Of a stretch of 15,111 nucleotides of DNA, positions 1 through 7,551 are shown one piece after another; position 1 is the first letter of the stretch, and every line of letters begins with the position of its first letter. Made by a program: the position numbers and the translations under genes. Source of the stretch: JAGLTZ01 sp964637695 (GTDB taxonomy: Bacteria; Blakebacterota; Blakebacteria; Blakebacterales; Blakebacteraceae). Below the pieces are notes generated by a model. The model was not told where the DNA came from, did no database searches, and saw only the letters and a program-made list of their open reading frames with translations. Location of the stretch: NCBI GenBank assembly GCA_964637695.1, contig CAZWVF010000060.1:1-15111 (forward strand), given 5' to 3'.

Positions 1-61
1 GTATCGGTTCCCTCAGACGGGCAAGGGGCGTGCTCTCAACATGCGTTATGGGTCGGATGGA

Positions 62-169
62 TTATTTCGGGGGGACACCGACGTTGATGCCCCAACCGAC
101 CGGGTAGAGCTCAGGCAGAGATACCGGCAGGCGTCCACGAGCCCCTGTGGCGCCCAGTACAGCTACTGG
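62..169 (-). pseudogene. Orphan C-terminal end of a second GH3 glycosidase gene
   Basis: Read on the minus strand, 169 down to 65 encodes 35 residues followed by a TAA stop at 62-64. The peptide is nearly identical to the C-terminus of the intact GH3 protein encoded at 1243-3144 (shared LGATGARGRLPVSLPE, then PVGWGINVG), and only the last few residues differ. No start codon or GH3 body precedes it. Instead, the stop codon of the zinc-finger antitoxin candidate (170-172) lies immediately upstream and in the same frame. Of five base differences from the intact copy over 84 bp, four are synonymous and one is a conservative Leu/Ile change. That pattern suggests the fragment once belonged to a functional paralogue. 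It is unlikely to be translated now unless the TGA is read through. I am confident of the homology; how it arose is inferred. Confidence 0.8.
78..161 (-). repeat. 84-bp direct repeat, left copy (GH3 3' end)
   Basis: This stretch matches 1262-1345 without gaps, with 5 mismatches in 84 positions, in the same orientation and at an offset of exactly 1184 bp. Similarity stops abruptly on both sides. It is the coding 3' end of a GH3 gene, and the two copies bracket the toxin-antitoxin pair. Confidence 0.85.
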
Positions 170-766
170 TCATGTTGAGGCTGCAATACACTCCAGATCT
201 TCCCGCCTTCTCGACGCCCGATTACCGAGGACATCTTCCTGGGCAGCAACGATGATACCCCGGATAACAGTTGACCAATCATTGATCCCCGAATTATTCA
301 GTACCGTCCAGGCATTATTCCATAAGTCATAACTTAATCTGAGCGAAACCCGGGCAGGAGCTTTGCCACAGGCAAGATCTTTTTCTGAAAGTCGTTTAAT
401 CCTCCGGACCAGGGACTCGTTCTTCACTATCTGATAGAGGTAGAATCGTAAGAGGGATGAGCGAAATTCCTGATCTGAAACGTGATAGTAATCAGCAATC
501 ATCCTGATGATATCATCAAGTTCCAGAGGAATTCGGGCTTCTATTATCTTCGATTTCCTCTCCCGTGCCTCTTTAAGTCGAGGAAACGACTGGGCTGGAA
601 TTGAGGCAGTTTTAGTACATTTCTCACAGACCCCAACCAGGACATTCTTCACATCAATATCTGTTTCATCCAGATGAACCGTTCGATATGAGTATCGAAT
701 AGGGACACGTGCCTTACATGTAGGGCACATCGATTCAGAACGGTCACCTTCTTTAAGAATTTTCAT
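170..766 (-). CDS. Putative antitoxin: zinc finger plus two ribbon-helix-helix-like segments
   Basis: A 198-residue protein, second gene of a leftward pair. Its ATG overlaps the upstream stop as ATGA (763-766), and a GGAG lies 9 nt before the start. The N-terminus has a zinc-finger pattern, C14-P-T-C17 and C47-E-K-C50, as in YgiT/MqsA-type antitoxins. The expected MqsA helix-turn-helix is not apparent. Instead, residues 76-114 (beginning EARIPLELDD) and 137-178 (beginning PARVSLRLSYD) each look like a beta strand followed by two helices, the ribbon-helix-helix plan of DNA-binding antitoxins. A basic linker (64-73) and a basic tail (183-188) flank these parts. The inferred role is binding and neutralising the partner toxin and repressing the operon at the inverted repeat at 1127-1144. 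The gene runs in frame into the GH3 remnant. It could instead be a regulator unrelated to toxin neutralisation. Confidence 0.6.
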   Translation of the reverse strand: MKILKEGDRSESMCPTCKARVPIRYSYRTVHLDETDIDVKNVLVGVCEKCTKTASIPAQSFPRLKEARERKSKIIEARIPLELDDIIRMIADYYHVSDQEFRSSLLRFYLYQIVKNESLVRRIKRLSEKDLACGKAPARVSLRLSYDLWNNAWTVLNNSGINDWSTVIRGIIVAAQEDVLGNRASRRREDLECIAAST

Positions 767-1074
767 TTTCTATACTCCGCACGGTGGACACTGATGAAGA
801 CAGCCTTTCCTGAGAACACGTATCCTTTGATATACCAGCGTTGTTTATCTTTCACAGGTTTGAATATGTGAACCTCAATGCTCGAGTCGAAGTCATGCGG
901 ACTAGATGAGTATTCCTGTCCCCTACATCGATTGATCAAATCTGCTACTTGATCCAGCGCGATATCCCCGATTGCCAGCAGGTTCTTTTCTCTCTGAGCC
1001 TCCCTCAACTCAGATTCTACACTGCCCTCATTCAATGCCTGAATGAATAACCGCTTCGCATCTGTTAATCCCAC
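763..1074 (-). CDS. Putative MqsR-like small toxin (mRNA interferase-type fold)
   Basis: A 103-residue protein and first gene of the leftward pair. It starts with GTG at 1074: the ATG two bases upstream (1076-1074) runs into a stop, while GTG has AAAGGA 8 nt upstream. The layout resembles MqsR: a helical N-terminus (1-50), a helix ending near C50, an EYSSS segment (54-58), then strands with FKP (71-73), WYIKGY (80-85) and VFISVH (92-97). MqsR has comparable Y-S/T, YLK and VSF segments and a length near 98 residues. Toxin-first order with an overlapping zinc-finger antitoxin gene also matches mqsRA. Y81 may correspond to the functional Tyr of MqsR, but the usual C-terminal FKE motif is absent (HRAE here). 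The expected activity is ribosome-independent mRNA cleavage. The family call rests on pattern and context, not close identity. Confidence 0.5.
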   Translation of the reverse strand: MGLTDAKRLFIQALNEGSVESELREAQREKNLLAIGDIALDQVADLINRCRGQEYSSSPHDFDSSIEVHIFKPVKDKQRWYIKGYVFSGKAVFISVHRAEYRK

Positions 1075-1126
1075 ATGCCCGGTCCTTTACCGAATGTATA
1101 CTCAATGGCAGAGGGCATTATTGAAA

Positions 1127-1144
1127 GTACGACATGTGTCGTAC
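1127..1144. promoter_or_regulatory. Perfect 8+8 bp inverted repeat, candidate operator of the toxin-antitoxin pair
   Basis: GTACGACATGTGTCGTAC has two perfect 8-bp arms around a 2-bp centre. It ends 53 bp before the GTG start of the toxin gene. A minus-strand TATACA at 1100-1095 could be a -10 element, but no good -35 was found at standard spacing. Type II toxin-antitoxin operons are usually autorepressed at such palindromes, and ribbon-helix-helix proteins bind short inverted repeats as dimers. The repeat is plain in the sequence; its role is inferred. Confidence 0.5.
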
Positions 1145-1242
1145 ATAATCAAGGTAATTCCGCCATCACCCCCAGATTTACATCACATACATGGGCATGG
1201 TACCCCTGCGTTCCAAGGTCAGTAACGTGGTGGCCGCTTCGA

Positions 1243-3144
1243 TTATCGCTCCACCGAAGGGCCGACGTTGATACCCCAACCGACAGGGTAGATCTCAGGC
1301 AGAGATACCGGCAGGCGTCCACGGGCCCCTGTGGCGCCGAGTACAACCTCCCCGGCCGCCCTCTGGGCCATTGCGGAATAGTCGTAGGCTGCAAGGTAGG
1401 CATTCACGTCGGGGAACTGCGACAGGAAGTATGGTGGACCGAAAGCAGCGACGACCACCGGAATTCCCCGCGCAGTAATGTAGTTCAGAAGTGTCGCATG
1501 AGGCTCGACAACGGCCGCGTGTCCCTTCTGGTCCCTCACCCTGCTTATAACAGCCGTCACGACCAGGTGCGCCGATTCCACGGCAGAGAGTACCTCTTCA
1601 GCCTGCTGCCGGCTGTACTCCGGATAGAGATCGAATTGAGCCGCATCGGGGAAGATCCGGCGCAGCGGCGAGAAGAATGACCTGCCGACCGGACCACTGC
1701 CCGGGTCGCTGGAAAGGCCCAGGAACACGACACGCACACTGTCTTCCGGCGAATCTGTCCTCTTTCCCTCTGAAACAGTAAAACGGGATTCAAAAGGCCC
1801 TGACACCTTCGGTGGTGCGGCCGAGGCGTATTCATCTTCCGGAGGTGGAGCCGTTTCAGAACCGACACCGAGCGGCAGGATATCCTCCTCGTTCTTCACC
1901 ACCGTGATCGAACGTTCTGTAATCGTGCGCGCCAGAATCTCAATGCGTGGATCGCCAACCGTCTCCTCCACTCCCCGAAACGGAACCTGTCGGCGGACAT
2001 GCAGGCCGAGCCGTGCCTTGAACCTGAGCAGTCTGCGGGCCGCGGTCGTTATCTTCCCGGCATCCAGTCTGCCCGATTCCACCGCCTCCATCAATCCATC
2101 GATTGATCGCCTGGCATCAACAGGCAGAACGATCAGGTCAACTCCAGCCTCAACCGTACGTACCGCTGCTTCCTCCACACTGAAGTTCCTGACGATCGCC
2201 CCCATGCGCAGAGCATCTGTCACGATAAGACCCTCGAATCCGAGACGGTCGCGCAGGTAACCCTGCACCACATTCGCCGAGAGGGACGAGGGCACCACTT
2301 CGTCCGGATCGAAGGCCGGGATCCACAGGTGGGCGACCATGATCGCGTCTATTCCCTGTGTGACCAGTGCACGGAAAGGTGCCAGTTCCACCTGCTCCAG
2401 ACGTTCCATTCCGACGTCGACGACCGGCAGTTCAATGTGGCTGTCCACGCTCACATCGCCGTGTCCCGGATAGTGTTTGGCGGCTACTAGCATTCCTGCA
2501 TCCTGTGCACCTCGGGCCCAGGCGCCGGCCATAGCAGCCACCAGATCGGGATCCTCTCCGAACGAACGGATGCTGATGATCGGATTCAGGGGATTGACGT
2601 TCACATCGGCGACCGGGCTGTATCCCATGTGAATACCCACAGCCCTGGTTTCCAGACCGGTAATGTAGCCCGTCTGGCGCGCCAGCGCAGTGTCCCGGGT
2701 TGCCCCCAGGGCCATCGCCTTCGGAAAGATGCTGCTGCCCCCGATCCTCATCCCCAGACCCCACTCGTTGTCTGTCGCTACGAGCAGGGGAAAGGGAGCG
2801 AGCTCCTGAAGGCGCGCAATCACCAGGGCTTCGTCATAGGGATCGCCGCCCCACATCGCGATACCGCCGACACCCAGGTCGCGTACGAGTGACTCTGTCC
2901 GCAGACGTTCCGGGCTGTCCACGTGTGAAAAACCGGCCGTAACGGCTACCACAATCAGGTTGGCAGCCTGATCCCTCAGGCTCATCGACTCGAGGCTCTT
3001 CTCAACCCATCGGTCCTGCCCCTTCGGGCTCATCGGATCGGGGCCGAGGCGGAAGTGGGAGCATCCGGCTGCTGACAGCAGAACTCCCACCACGGCAGCA
3101 GGAAGCAATCGTTTCATCAAATCCGGCCATCTCCATTCGCTCAT
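1243..3144 (-). CDS. nagZ: GH3 beta-N-acetylhexosaminidase lipoprotein, NagZ-like
   Basis: A 633-residue family 3 glycoside hydrolase predicted to remove terminal N-acetylglucosamine from peptidoglycan fragments. Residues 10-28 form a lipoprotein signal (MKRLL, hydrophobic core, SAAGC with Cys28). The TIM barrel follows (about 50-380), with substrate-site DNE at 125-127, the NagZ-type KHYPGHGD segment at 223-230, the catalytic dyad D234/H236 (DSH), and nucleophile D310 in IVTDALRMG. A C-terminal alpha/beta domain (about 405-625) gives the two-domain plan and length of the Bacillus YbbD/NagZ type. A Pro/Glu-rich linker lies at about 430-465. The frame opens at 3144, but Met10 at 3117 gives a more typical signal peptide and fits the candidate promoter, so it may be the real start. 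The gene diverges from the lactate permease. Its 3' end is duplicated at 62-169. Confidence 0.9.
   Translation of the reverse strand: MSEWRWPDLMKRLLPAAVVGVLLSAAGCSHFRLGPDPMSPKGQDRWVEKSLESMSLRDQAANLIVVAVTAGFSHVDSPERLRTESLVRDLGVGGIAMWGGDPYDEALVIARLQELAPFPLLVATDNEWGLGMRIGGSSIFPKAMALGATRDTALARQTGYITGLETRAVGIHMGYSPVADVNVNPLNPIISIRSFGEDPDLVAAMAGAWARGAQDAGMLVAAKHYPGHGDVSVDSHIELPVVDVGMERLEQVELAPFRALVTQGIDAIMVAHLWIPAFDPDEVVPSSLSANVVQGYLRDRLGFEGLIVTDALRMGAIVRNFSVEEAAVRTVEAGVDLIVLPVDARRSIDGLMEAVESGRLDAGKITTAARRLLRFKARLGLHVRRQVPFRGVEETVGDPRIEILARTITERSITVVKNEEDILPLGVGSETAPPPEDEYASAAPPKVSGPFESRFTVSEGKRTDSPEDSVRVVFLGLSSDPGSGPVGRSFFSPLRRIFPDAAQFDLYPEYSRQQAEEVLSAVESAHLVVTAVISRVRDQKGHAAVVEPHATLLNYITARGIPVVVAAFGPPYFLSQFPDVNAYLAAYDYSAMAQRAAGEVVLGATGARGRLPVSLPEIYPVGWGINVGPSVER
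1262..1345 (-). repeat. 84-bp direct repeat, right copy (3' end of intact GH3 gene)
   Basis: Partner of 78-161. It lies wholly inside the intact GH3 gene and encodes the last stretch of its C-terminal domain, so it is a paralogous coding repeat rather than an independent element. Confidence 0.85.
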
Positions 3145-3150
3145 GACACC

Positions 3151-3179
3151 ACGCTACGTACCATCCACCTTGATGTCAA
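3151..3179 (-). promoter_or_regulatory. Candidate promoter for the GH3 gene
   Basis: On the minus strand a perfect TTGACA (3179-3174) is followed after 17 bp by TAGCGT (3156-3151), which matches the -10 consensus at three of six positions. Transcription would begin near the 3144 ATG, which favours translation from Met10 at 3117. The -35 is strong and the -10 weak. Confidence 0.35.
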
Positions 3180-3229
3180 TTCCTCTCAAGAATTACGACG
3201 GATTTGTGACTCAGGGCACCAGACCTGCT

Positions 3230-3258
3230 TTGTGCAGATCACAGATAGCGGATAGAAT
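3230..3258 (+). promoter_or_regulatory. Candidate promoter for the lactate permease gene
   Basis: TTGTGC (3230-3235), a 17-bp spacer, then TAGAAT (3253-3258), five of six matches to the -10 consensus. It would leave a leader of roughly 70 nt before the ATG at 3333. The -35 matches only at TTG, so this is a plausible but unproven assignment. Confidence 0.35.
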
Positions 3259-3332
3259 GCGCACAGTAGCTGTGATTGCTGCTGAAACTGCCGCAATAGT
3301 CAGACAACTCCGGGCCGGAAAGAAACCTGCCG

Positions 3333-5054
3333 ATGGATCCAGGCATACCTGCACTGCTGGCATTCGCACCCATCCTGGCAGCGGCGATCCTGCTGGTAGG
3401 TCTAAAGTGGCCCGCCAGGTGGGCCATGCCGATCGTCTACCTGCTGGCGGCGCTGATCGCACTGGCTTTCTGGAAGAATTCATTCGTCCACGTGGCCGCC
3501 TCCACAATCCAGGGGCTGTTCATCACCTTCAATATCCTCTGGATCATCTTCGGTGCCATCCTGCTTCTGAACGCGTTGAAGCACTCCGGGGCGATCGCGG
3601 CAATCCGTGGAGGTTTTACCCGGATCAGCCCTGACCGGAGGGTTCAGGTGATCCTCATAGCCTGGCTCTTCGGCGCCTTTATCGAAGGTTCGGCAGGCTT
3701 TGGTACACCTGCCGCCATTGCAGCGCCTCTCATGGTCGCCCTCGGTTTCCCGGCGATGGCAGCCGTAATGATCGGGATGATGATCCAGAGCACTCCGGTA
3801 ACCTTCGGAGCTGTCGGTACACCGATTATCGTCGGTGTGACAGGAGGACTCAAAAACCCCGAACTGCTGGCCCAACTGGCGGCAGCCGGTTCAGACTTCA
3901 ACAGTTACCTGCGGATCATCACGGCCGAAGCGGCGATCCTGCACGGTATCACAGGCACGATCATCCCGCTCCTGATGATAATGATGATGACACGGTTCTT
4001 CGGCAGGAACAGGTCGTGGACAGAAGGACTCTCGATTGCACCATTCGCCATCTTCGGAGGGCTGGCCTTCACTATACCCTACACACTTACCGGTATCTTT
4101 CTCGGCCCTGAGTTCCCCACTCTCATAGGTGCACTGGCAGGCATGGCCATCGTTACGCTGGCCGCCCGCAGAGGTTTCCTTATCCCCGAGGATACGTGGG
4201 ATTTTGCTCCTGCCGAAGAGTGGGACAGCAAATGGATAGGGAGCATAGAGATTAAACTGGATGCACTGACCGGTAGAAAGATATCCACAACGATGGCCTG
4301 GATTCCCTACCTGCTCGTAGCCCTCTTTCTGGTTATCACGAGGCTCCCGCAGCTTCCTGTCGGCACACTGCTTCAGTCACTGAACATCCAGTGGAACGAT
4401 ATCTTCGGCACCACTGTTTCAGGATCCACACAGCCACTCTACCTGCCGGGAACCATCCTGGTTGTGGTGGTTCTGATCACTTACTTCCTGCACGGCATGA
4501 AACTGTCCGAGCTGCGGGCATCCTTCACAGAATCGAGCAGGATCCTGCTGGGAGCCGGGTTTGTTCTGATATTCACCGTTCCAATGGTGCGCATCTGCAT
4601 CAACTCCGGTGTCAACTCGATCGGTCTGCCCAGCATGCCGGTGGTCATGGCGCAGTGGGTCGCAGCCAACGTGGGAGGCCTCTGGCCCCTCTTCTCTGCT
4701 TCTCTCGGCGCTCTCGGAGCGTTCATCGCCGGAAGCAATACGGTCAGCAACCTGATGTTCAGCCTCTTTCAGCACAGCGTGGCCGAGAGTCTTCTCATCT
4801 CGGGTGCCATGATCGTGGCTCTCCAGGCGGTTGGGGCGGCGGCCGGTAATATGATAGCAATTCACAACGTTGTGGCGGCATCGGCGACGGTGGGTCTACT
4901 GGGTCAGGAGGGTTCCACGCTCAGAAAGACTGTCCTGCCCACCATCTATTACGTCCTTCTGGTGGGCATTCTGGGGATGATAGCCATATACATTCTGGGT
5001 GTTACCGATCCTGTTCTCTCCCTGGTTGAAAAAACCATGAACGGTCTCATATAA
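3333..5054 (+). CDS. lctP: L-lactate permease, LctP family
   Basis: A 573-residue, highly hydrophobic inner-membrane transporter of the LctP/LldP family, which imports lactate (and glycolate in characterised members) by proton symport. Hydrophobic segments alternate with short loops throughout, giving roughly 12-14 membrane spans. The family signature is clear in the first half: FGAFIEGSAGFGTPAAIAAP followed by a TPVTFGAVGTPI segment. Near the C-terminus come GAFIAGSNTVSNLMF and an AAAGNMIAIHNVVAA segment, both typical of the family. The length is slightly above the 551 residues of E. coli LldP. A GGAAAG lies about 10 nt before the ATG. The gene stands alone, diverging from the GH3 gene 188 bp away. 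No lactate dehydrogenase or regulator adjoins it. Overlapping frames on both strands are shadows. The family is certain; the physiological substrate is inferred. Confidence 0.93.
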   Translation: MDPGIPALLAFAPILAAAILLVGLKWPARWAMPIVYLLAALIALAFWKNSFVHVAASTIQGLFITFNILWIIFGAILLLNALKHSGAIAAIRGGFTRISPDRRVQVILIAWLFGAFIEGSAGFGTPAAIAAPLMVALGFPAMAAVMIGMMIQSTPVTFGAVGTPIIVGVTGGLKNPELLAQLAAAGSDFNSYLRIITAEAAILHGITGTIIPLLMIMMMTRFFGRNRSWTEGLSIAPFAIFGGLAFTIPYTLTGIFLGPEFPTLIGALAGMAIVTLAARRGFLIPEDTWDFAPAEEWDSKWIGSIEIKLDALTGRKISTTMAWIPYLLVALFLVITRLPQLPVGTLLQSLNIQWNDIFGTTVSGSTQPLYLPGTILVVVVLITYFLHGMKLSELRASFTESSRILLGAGFVLIFTVPMVRICINSGVNSIGLPSMPVVMAQWVAANVGGLWPLFSASLGALGAFIAGSNTVSNLMFSLFQHSVAESLLISGAMIVALQAVGAAAGNMIAIHNVVAASATVGLLGQEGSTLRKTVLPTIYYVLLVGILGMIAIYILGVTDPVLSLVEKTMNGLI

Positions 5055-5153
5055 AACAGATGGACACATCACTGCCGCCCGTCAGCATTCTCGGCAATAC
5101 AGGTGATTATCGATAAGGAAAGGAGTTGTAGAAGGTTTCAAGTCCTGGCCCGT

Positions 5154-5161
5154 TATATTTG
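5154..5161 (+). promoter_or_regulatory. TAnnTTTG element upstream of the TPR/GWxTD-like gene
   Basis: TATATTTG fits the -7 consensus TAnnTTTG known from Bacteroidota promoters and lies 43 bp before the ATG at 5205. A matching -33 TTTG at the usual distance is not evident, so the case is weak. The rest of the 150-bp gap (5055-5204) contains the palindrome TTATCGATAA at 5107-5116 and no convincing terminator. Confidence 0.25.
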
Positions 5162-5204
5162 TATTAATGTAAATGAGTGATTCGATTCCGGCTCAGGAAC
5201 TGGC

Positions 5205-7538
5205 ATGAAGATTCCTTCTGTATTACAGACAGCCCGAACTGCCCCGGCGATCTTTTCAGTAGTCTTCTTATCAACCGTTCAGCCATGTACCGCTTCCAGT
5301 CTGGCTCAGCAGAATCAGATCCGGGCCGCCCTCAGTGATTCAGGAAGAGCCTGTTTGATCAGGGGTGATTTTGAAAGAGCCCGCCGGTTCTTCGTCGAAG
5401 CTCTGAAGCCTGATGAAGATTTTCAGCCAGCGGTCCGGGGCCTTGGCCGTGCGTACCTGGGTATGCAGGACCAGGCAACCCAGGCCCTCCACCATCTGAA
5501 GAGAGCAACCGAACTGGTCCCTACCGACCCGACGGCCCACTACTATCTCGCGCTGGCCCACCTGGCAATGGAGAAATCGCTTCCGATGGTCGGACACATC
5601 AACTCCGCCCTGAAGGAATTCGATATAGTCCTGGCACTCGATCCAAGCCATCAGGATGCCAGCTACCAGATGGGACTTGTCCTGTTCGAAAAGACCAGGG
5701 ACTTTGAGACTGCGGAAGCGGCAATAAGACGCCAGATCGCCGCCAATCCTTCACACAACGAAGCCCGTATGCTCCTGCTTAAGATCGTCATGGACAGGGG
5801 ATTGTGGGATGAAGCGATCTCAACAGCTGAAGAGATAGTAAGCCGGGACCCGAATAATGCAGCAGCCTACCCCTACCTGGCGGGAGCATACTGGAAGGCG
5901 AACCGTCTCGATAAGGCCCTGGGAACCTTCGAGCGTTACTTTGCAACCATTAACGATCAGGAACGCAGCCTTTATCTGGATCTCGGTCTGCTGCTCACCC
6001 CTGATGAACAGGCTGAGTTCGACGGTCTCGATGCCCGGGGTCGCAGGACCTTCTGGGCTCACTACTGGCGCCAGCGCGATCCAAATATGAAAACAGAAGT
6101 CAACGAACGCCTTCTCGAACACTATATCCGTATCGCCTATGCCAGACTCGAATTCGGTCAGAACATCTGGCCGTGGGACCAGCGCGGTGATTTCTACGTC
6201 AGATACGGGGAACCCGATTACCGGTCGGGACCGGGCATGCCGGTAGCCTGGATGATGATCGATGAGGACCCGGTGTGGATTAAAAAGAAAAGGGATTTCC
6301 AGGAAGAGATTGGTATGTCTTCCCAGTATGTGAATCACAGCGTATTCGACAATCCGTACTGGGATCCTCCGCCGGGTGTTGAGAAACATGTCGTAGTGAC
6401 CCTGGCCGATTCGATCCGGATGGTCTCTCCCGAACTCACCTATGAGGAGATCTGGACCCGGGCAAGCACTGAAGCGGACAGGCGTGCATACCGGAATATC
6501 ACGTCAGCGACAAACGAGCGATGGGTATATGCATCCCGCGGCATCGATCTCGAGTTCGAGGATTTCACCAACAACGGTAATTACGACATCTACGGAGAAC
6601 GGAGCCGTGCTCTGGTGACCAGGATGGAAGAGAACGTTCCAACCATCAGCGAGGAAGAGGAAAAGATAGATCTGATCGATCCAATGGATTCTGTCATCAC
6701 CTTCAAGGGAGAGAATGGCAAAACCGCAGTTGAATACGCATTTGCCCTCCTGCCGGATGAATTCGGGGCCTTCAGAAGCGCCACCGGGGCATATGCCTAC
6801 ATTCAGGTTGAGGTGAATCTCTATTCCGATACGTGGGAGCTGATTGCCGGGGGCGGCAGCGAAACCAGGGTACTGAGAACCATCCCCCAGATCCAGATAA
6901 GGGGCACTCCCCTCTTCGTCGATGCAACAAGGCTGGAGGTTGATCCTGGCAGTTACCGGCTGACAACGATGCTGCTGGATCCCGAAACCGGTAAAAGGGC
7001 CACCGCAGAAGAAGCGATGGAAGTGCCCGACTATTCCGGCGATCAGCTGATGGTAAGCAACATCCTGCCGGCTGCACTCATCAGGGAAGTCGACCAGGGC
7101 CGTGAGGGGACCTTCATCAGGGGAGATCTCGAAGTTCTCCCCCTGCCCGGAAGAGCACTCCAGAGTAATCAGCCCCTATTCATCTACTATGAGATCTACA
7201 ACCTGGCCAAGGACGAGTATGGCGGCACGGAATACCAGATCGATTACTCTGTCGCGGAAGCCCCGCAGGAGATGACTCTGGCTACAAGGCTCTTTCAGGG
7301 TCTGAGCAGTCTTGTGGGCAGGGGCAGAAGACGGGCGGTCATCACCAGCACCGTTTCGGGAAGCGGCATATCGAGTGACGTAAGCTCATACCTGGAGATA
7401 GACCTGAGCGGACTGGAGCCGCAGACTTATATGATCGAGCTCACGATCACCGACCTGCTCAACGGCAGTACCGCGTCGAGCTATCTGCTGTTCAGGACAC
7501 TGCCCGACTACGGTCCGGCAGCAGCGGGAGGTAATTGA
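5205..7538 (+). CDS. Secreted TPR protein with a GWxTD-like domain
   Basis: A 777-residue protein. AGGA lies 6 nt before the ATG. Residues 1-30 form a Sec signal peptide ending near CTA, so the protein is exported, probably to the periplasm. Residues about 40-245 are TPR-like helical pairs (for example RGDFERARRFFVEAL, then ALDP and SRDPNNAAAYPYLA). Residues about 265-340 match the GWxTD domain: FWAHYWRQRDP, NERLLEHYIRIAYA, then RGDFYVRYGEPDY. The name-giving pentapeptide itself is degenerate (WPWDQ instead of GWxTD). The C-terminal 400 residues look beta-rich and end with a YYEIYNL-type segment common in this family. GWxTD proteins occur in Bacteroidota, Acidobacteriota and related phyla and have no settled function. 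The next gene starts 13 nt downstream, so the two are probably co-transcribed. Confidence 0.8.
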   Translation: MKIPSVLQTARTAPAIFSVVFLSTVQPCTASSLAQQNQIRAALSDSGRACLIRGDFERARRFFVEALKPDEDFQPAVRGLGRAYLGMQDQATQALHHLKRATELVPTDPTAHYYLALAHLAMEKSLPMVGHINSALKEFDIVLALDPSHQDASYQMGLVLFEKTRDFETAEAAIRRQIAANPSHNEARMLLLKIVMDRGLWDEAISTAEEIVSRDPNNAAAYPYLAGAYWKANRLDKALGTFERYFATINDQERSLYLDLGLLLTPDEQAEFDGLDARGRRTFWAHYWRQRDPNMKTEVNERLLEHYIRIAYARLEFGQNIWPWDQRGDFYVRYGEPDYRSGPGMPVAWMMIDEDPVWIKKKRDFQEEIGMSSQYVNHSVFDNPYWDPPPGVEKHVVVTLADSIRMVSPELTYEEIWTRASTEADRRAYRNITSATNERWVYASRGIDLEFEDFTNNGNYDIYGERSRALVTRMEENVPTISEEEEKIDLIDPMDSVITFKGENGKTAVEYAFALLPDEFGAFRSATGAYAYIQVEVNLYSDTWELIAGGGSETRVLRTIPQIQIRGTPLFVDATRLEVDPGSYRLTTMLLDPETGKRATAEEAMEVPDYSGDQLMVSNILPAALIREVDQGREGTFIRGDLEVLPLPGRALQSNQPLFIYYEIYNLAKDEYGGTEYQIDYSVAEAPQEMTLATRLFQGLSSLVGRGRRRAVITSTVSGSGISSDVSSYLEIDLSGLEPQTYMIELTITDLLNGSTASSYLLFRTLPDYGPAAAGGN

Positions 7539-7551
7539 GAAGGATTTGATT

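Noticed and set aside
1..61. A further gene at the left edge
   Set aside because: After the stop of the GH3 remnant no coding or structured signal can be supported in the remaining 61 bases.
62..1345. The repeat-flanked TA segment as an insertion sequence or integrated element
   Set aside because: No transposase or integrase and no terminal inverted repeats were seen, and the flanking repeats are coding paralogous ends with mainly synonymous differences.
1075..1680. Open frame of about 200 codons on the plus strand over the end of the GH3 gene
   Set aside because: It lies antisense to the well-supported GH3 gene for most of its length, and its translation has no recognisable domain or convincing ribosome binding site.
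3143..3634. Open frame of 163 codons overlapping the start of lctP
   Set aside because: Most of it is a +1/+2 reading of the lctP gene with no family resemblance; the upstream part covers the intergenic promoter region.
5073..5096. TGCCG...CGGCA hairpin after lctP as a terminator
   Set aside because: Arms of only 5 bp with a 14-nt loop and no following T-run.
5107..5116. Palindrome TTATCGATAA as an operator
   Set aside because: A single 10-bp palindrome with no second copy seen; too short to separate from chance.
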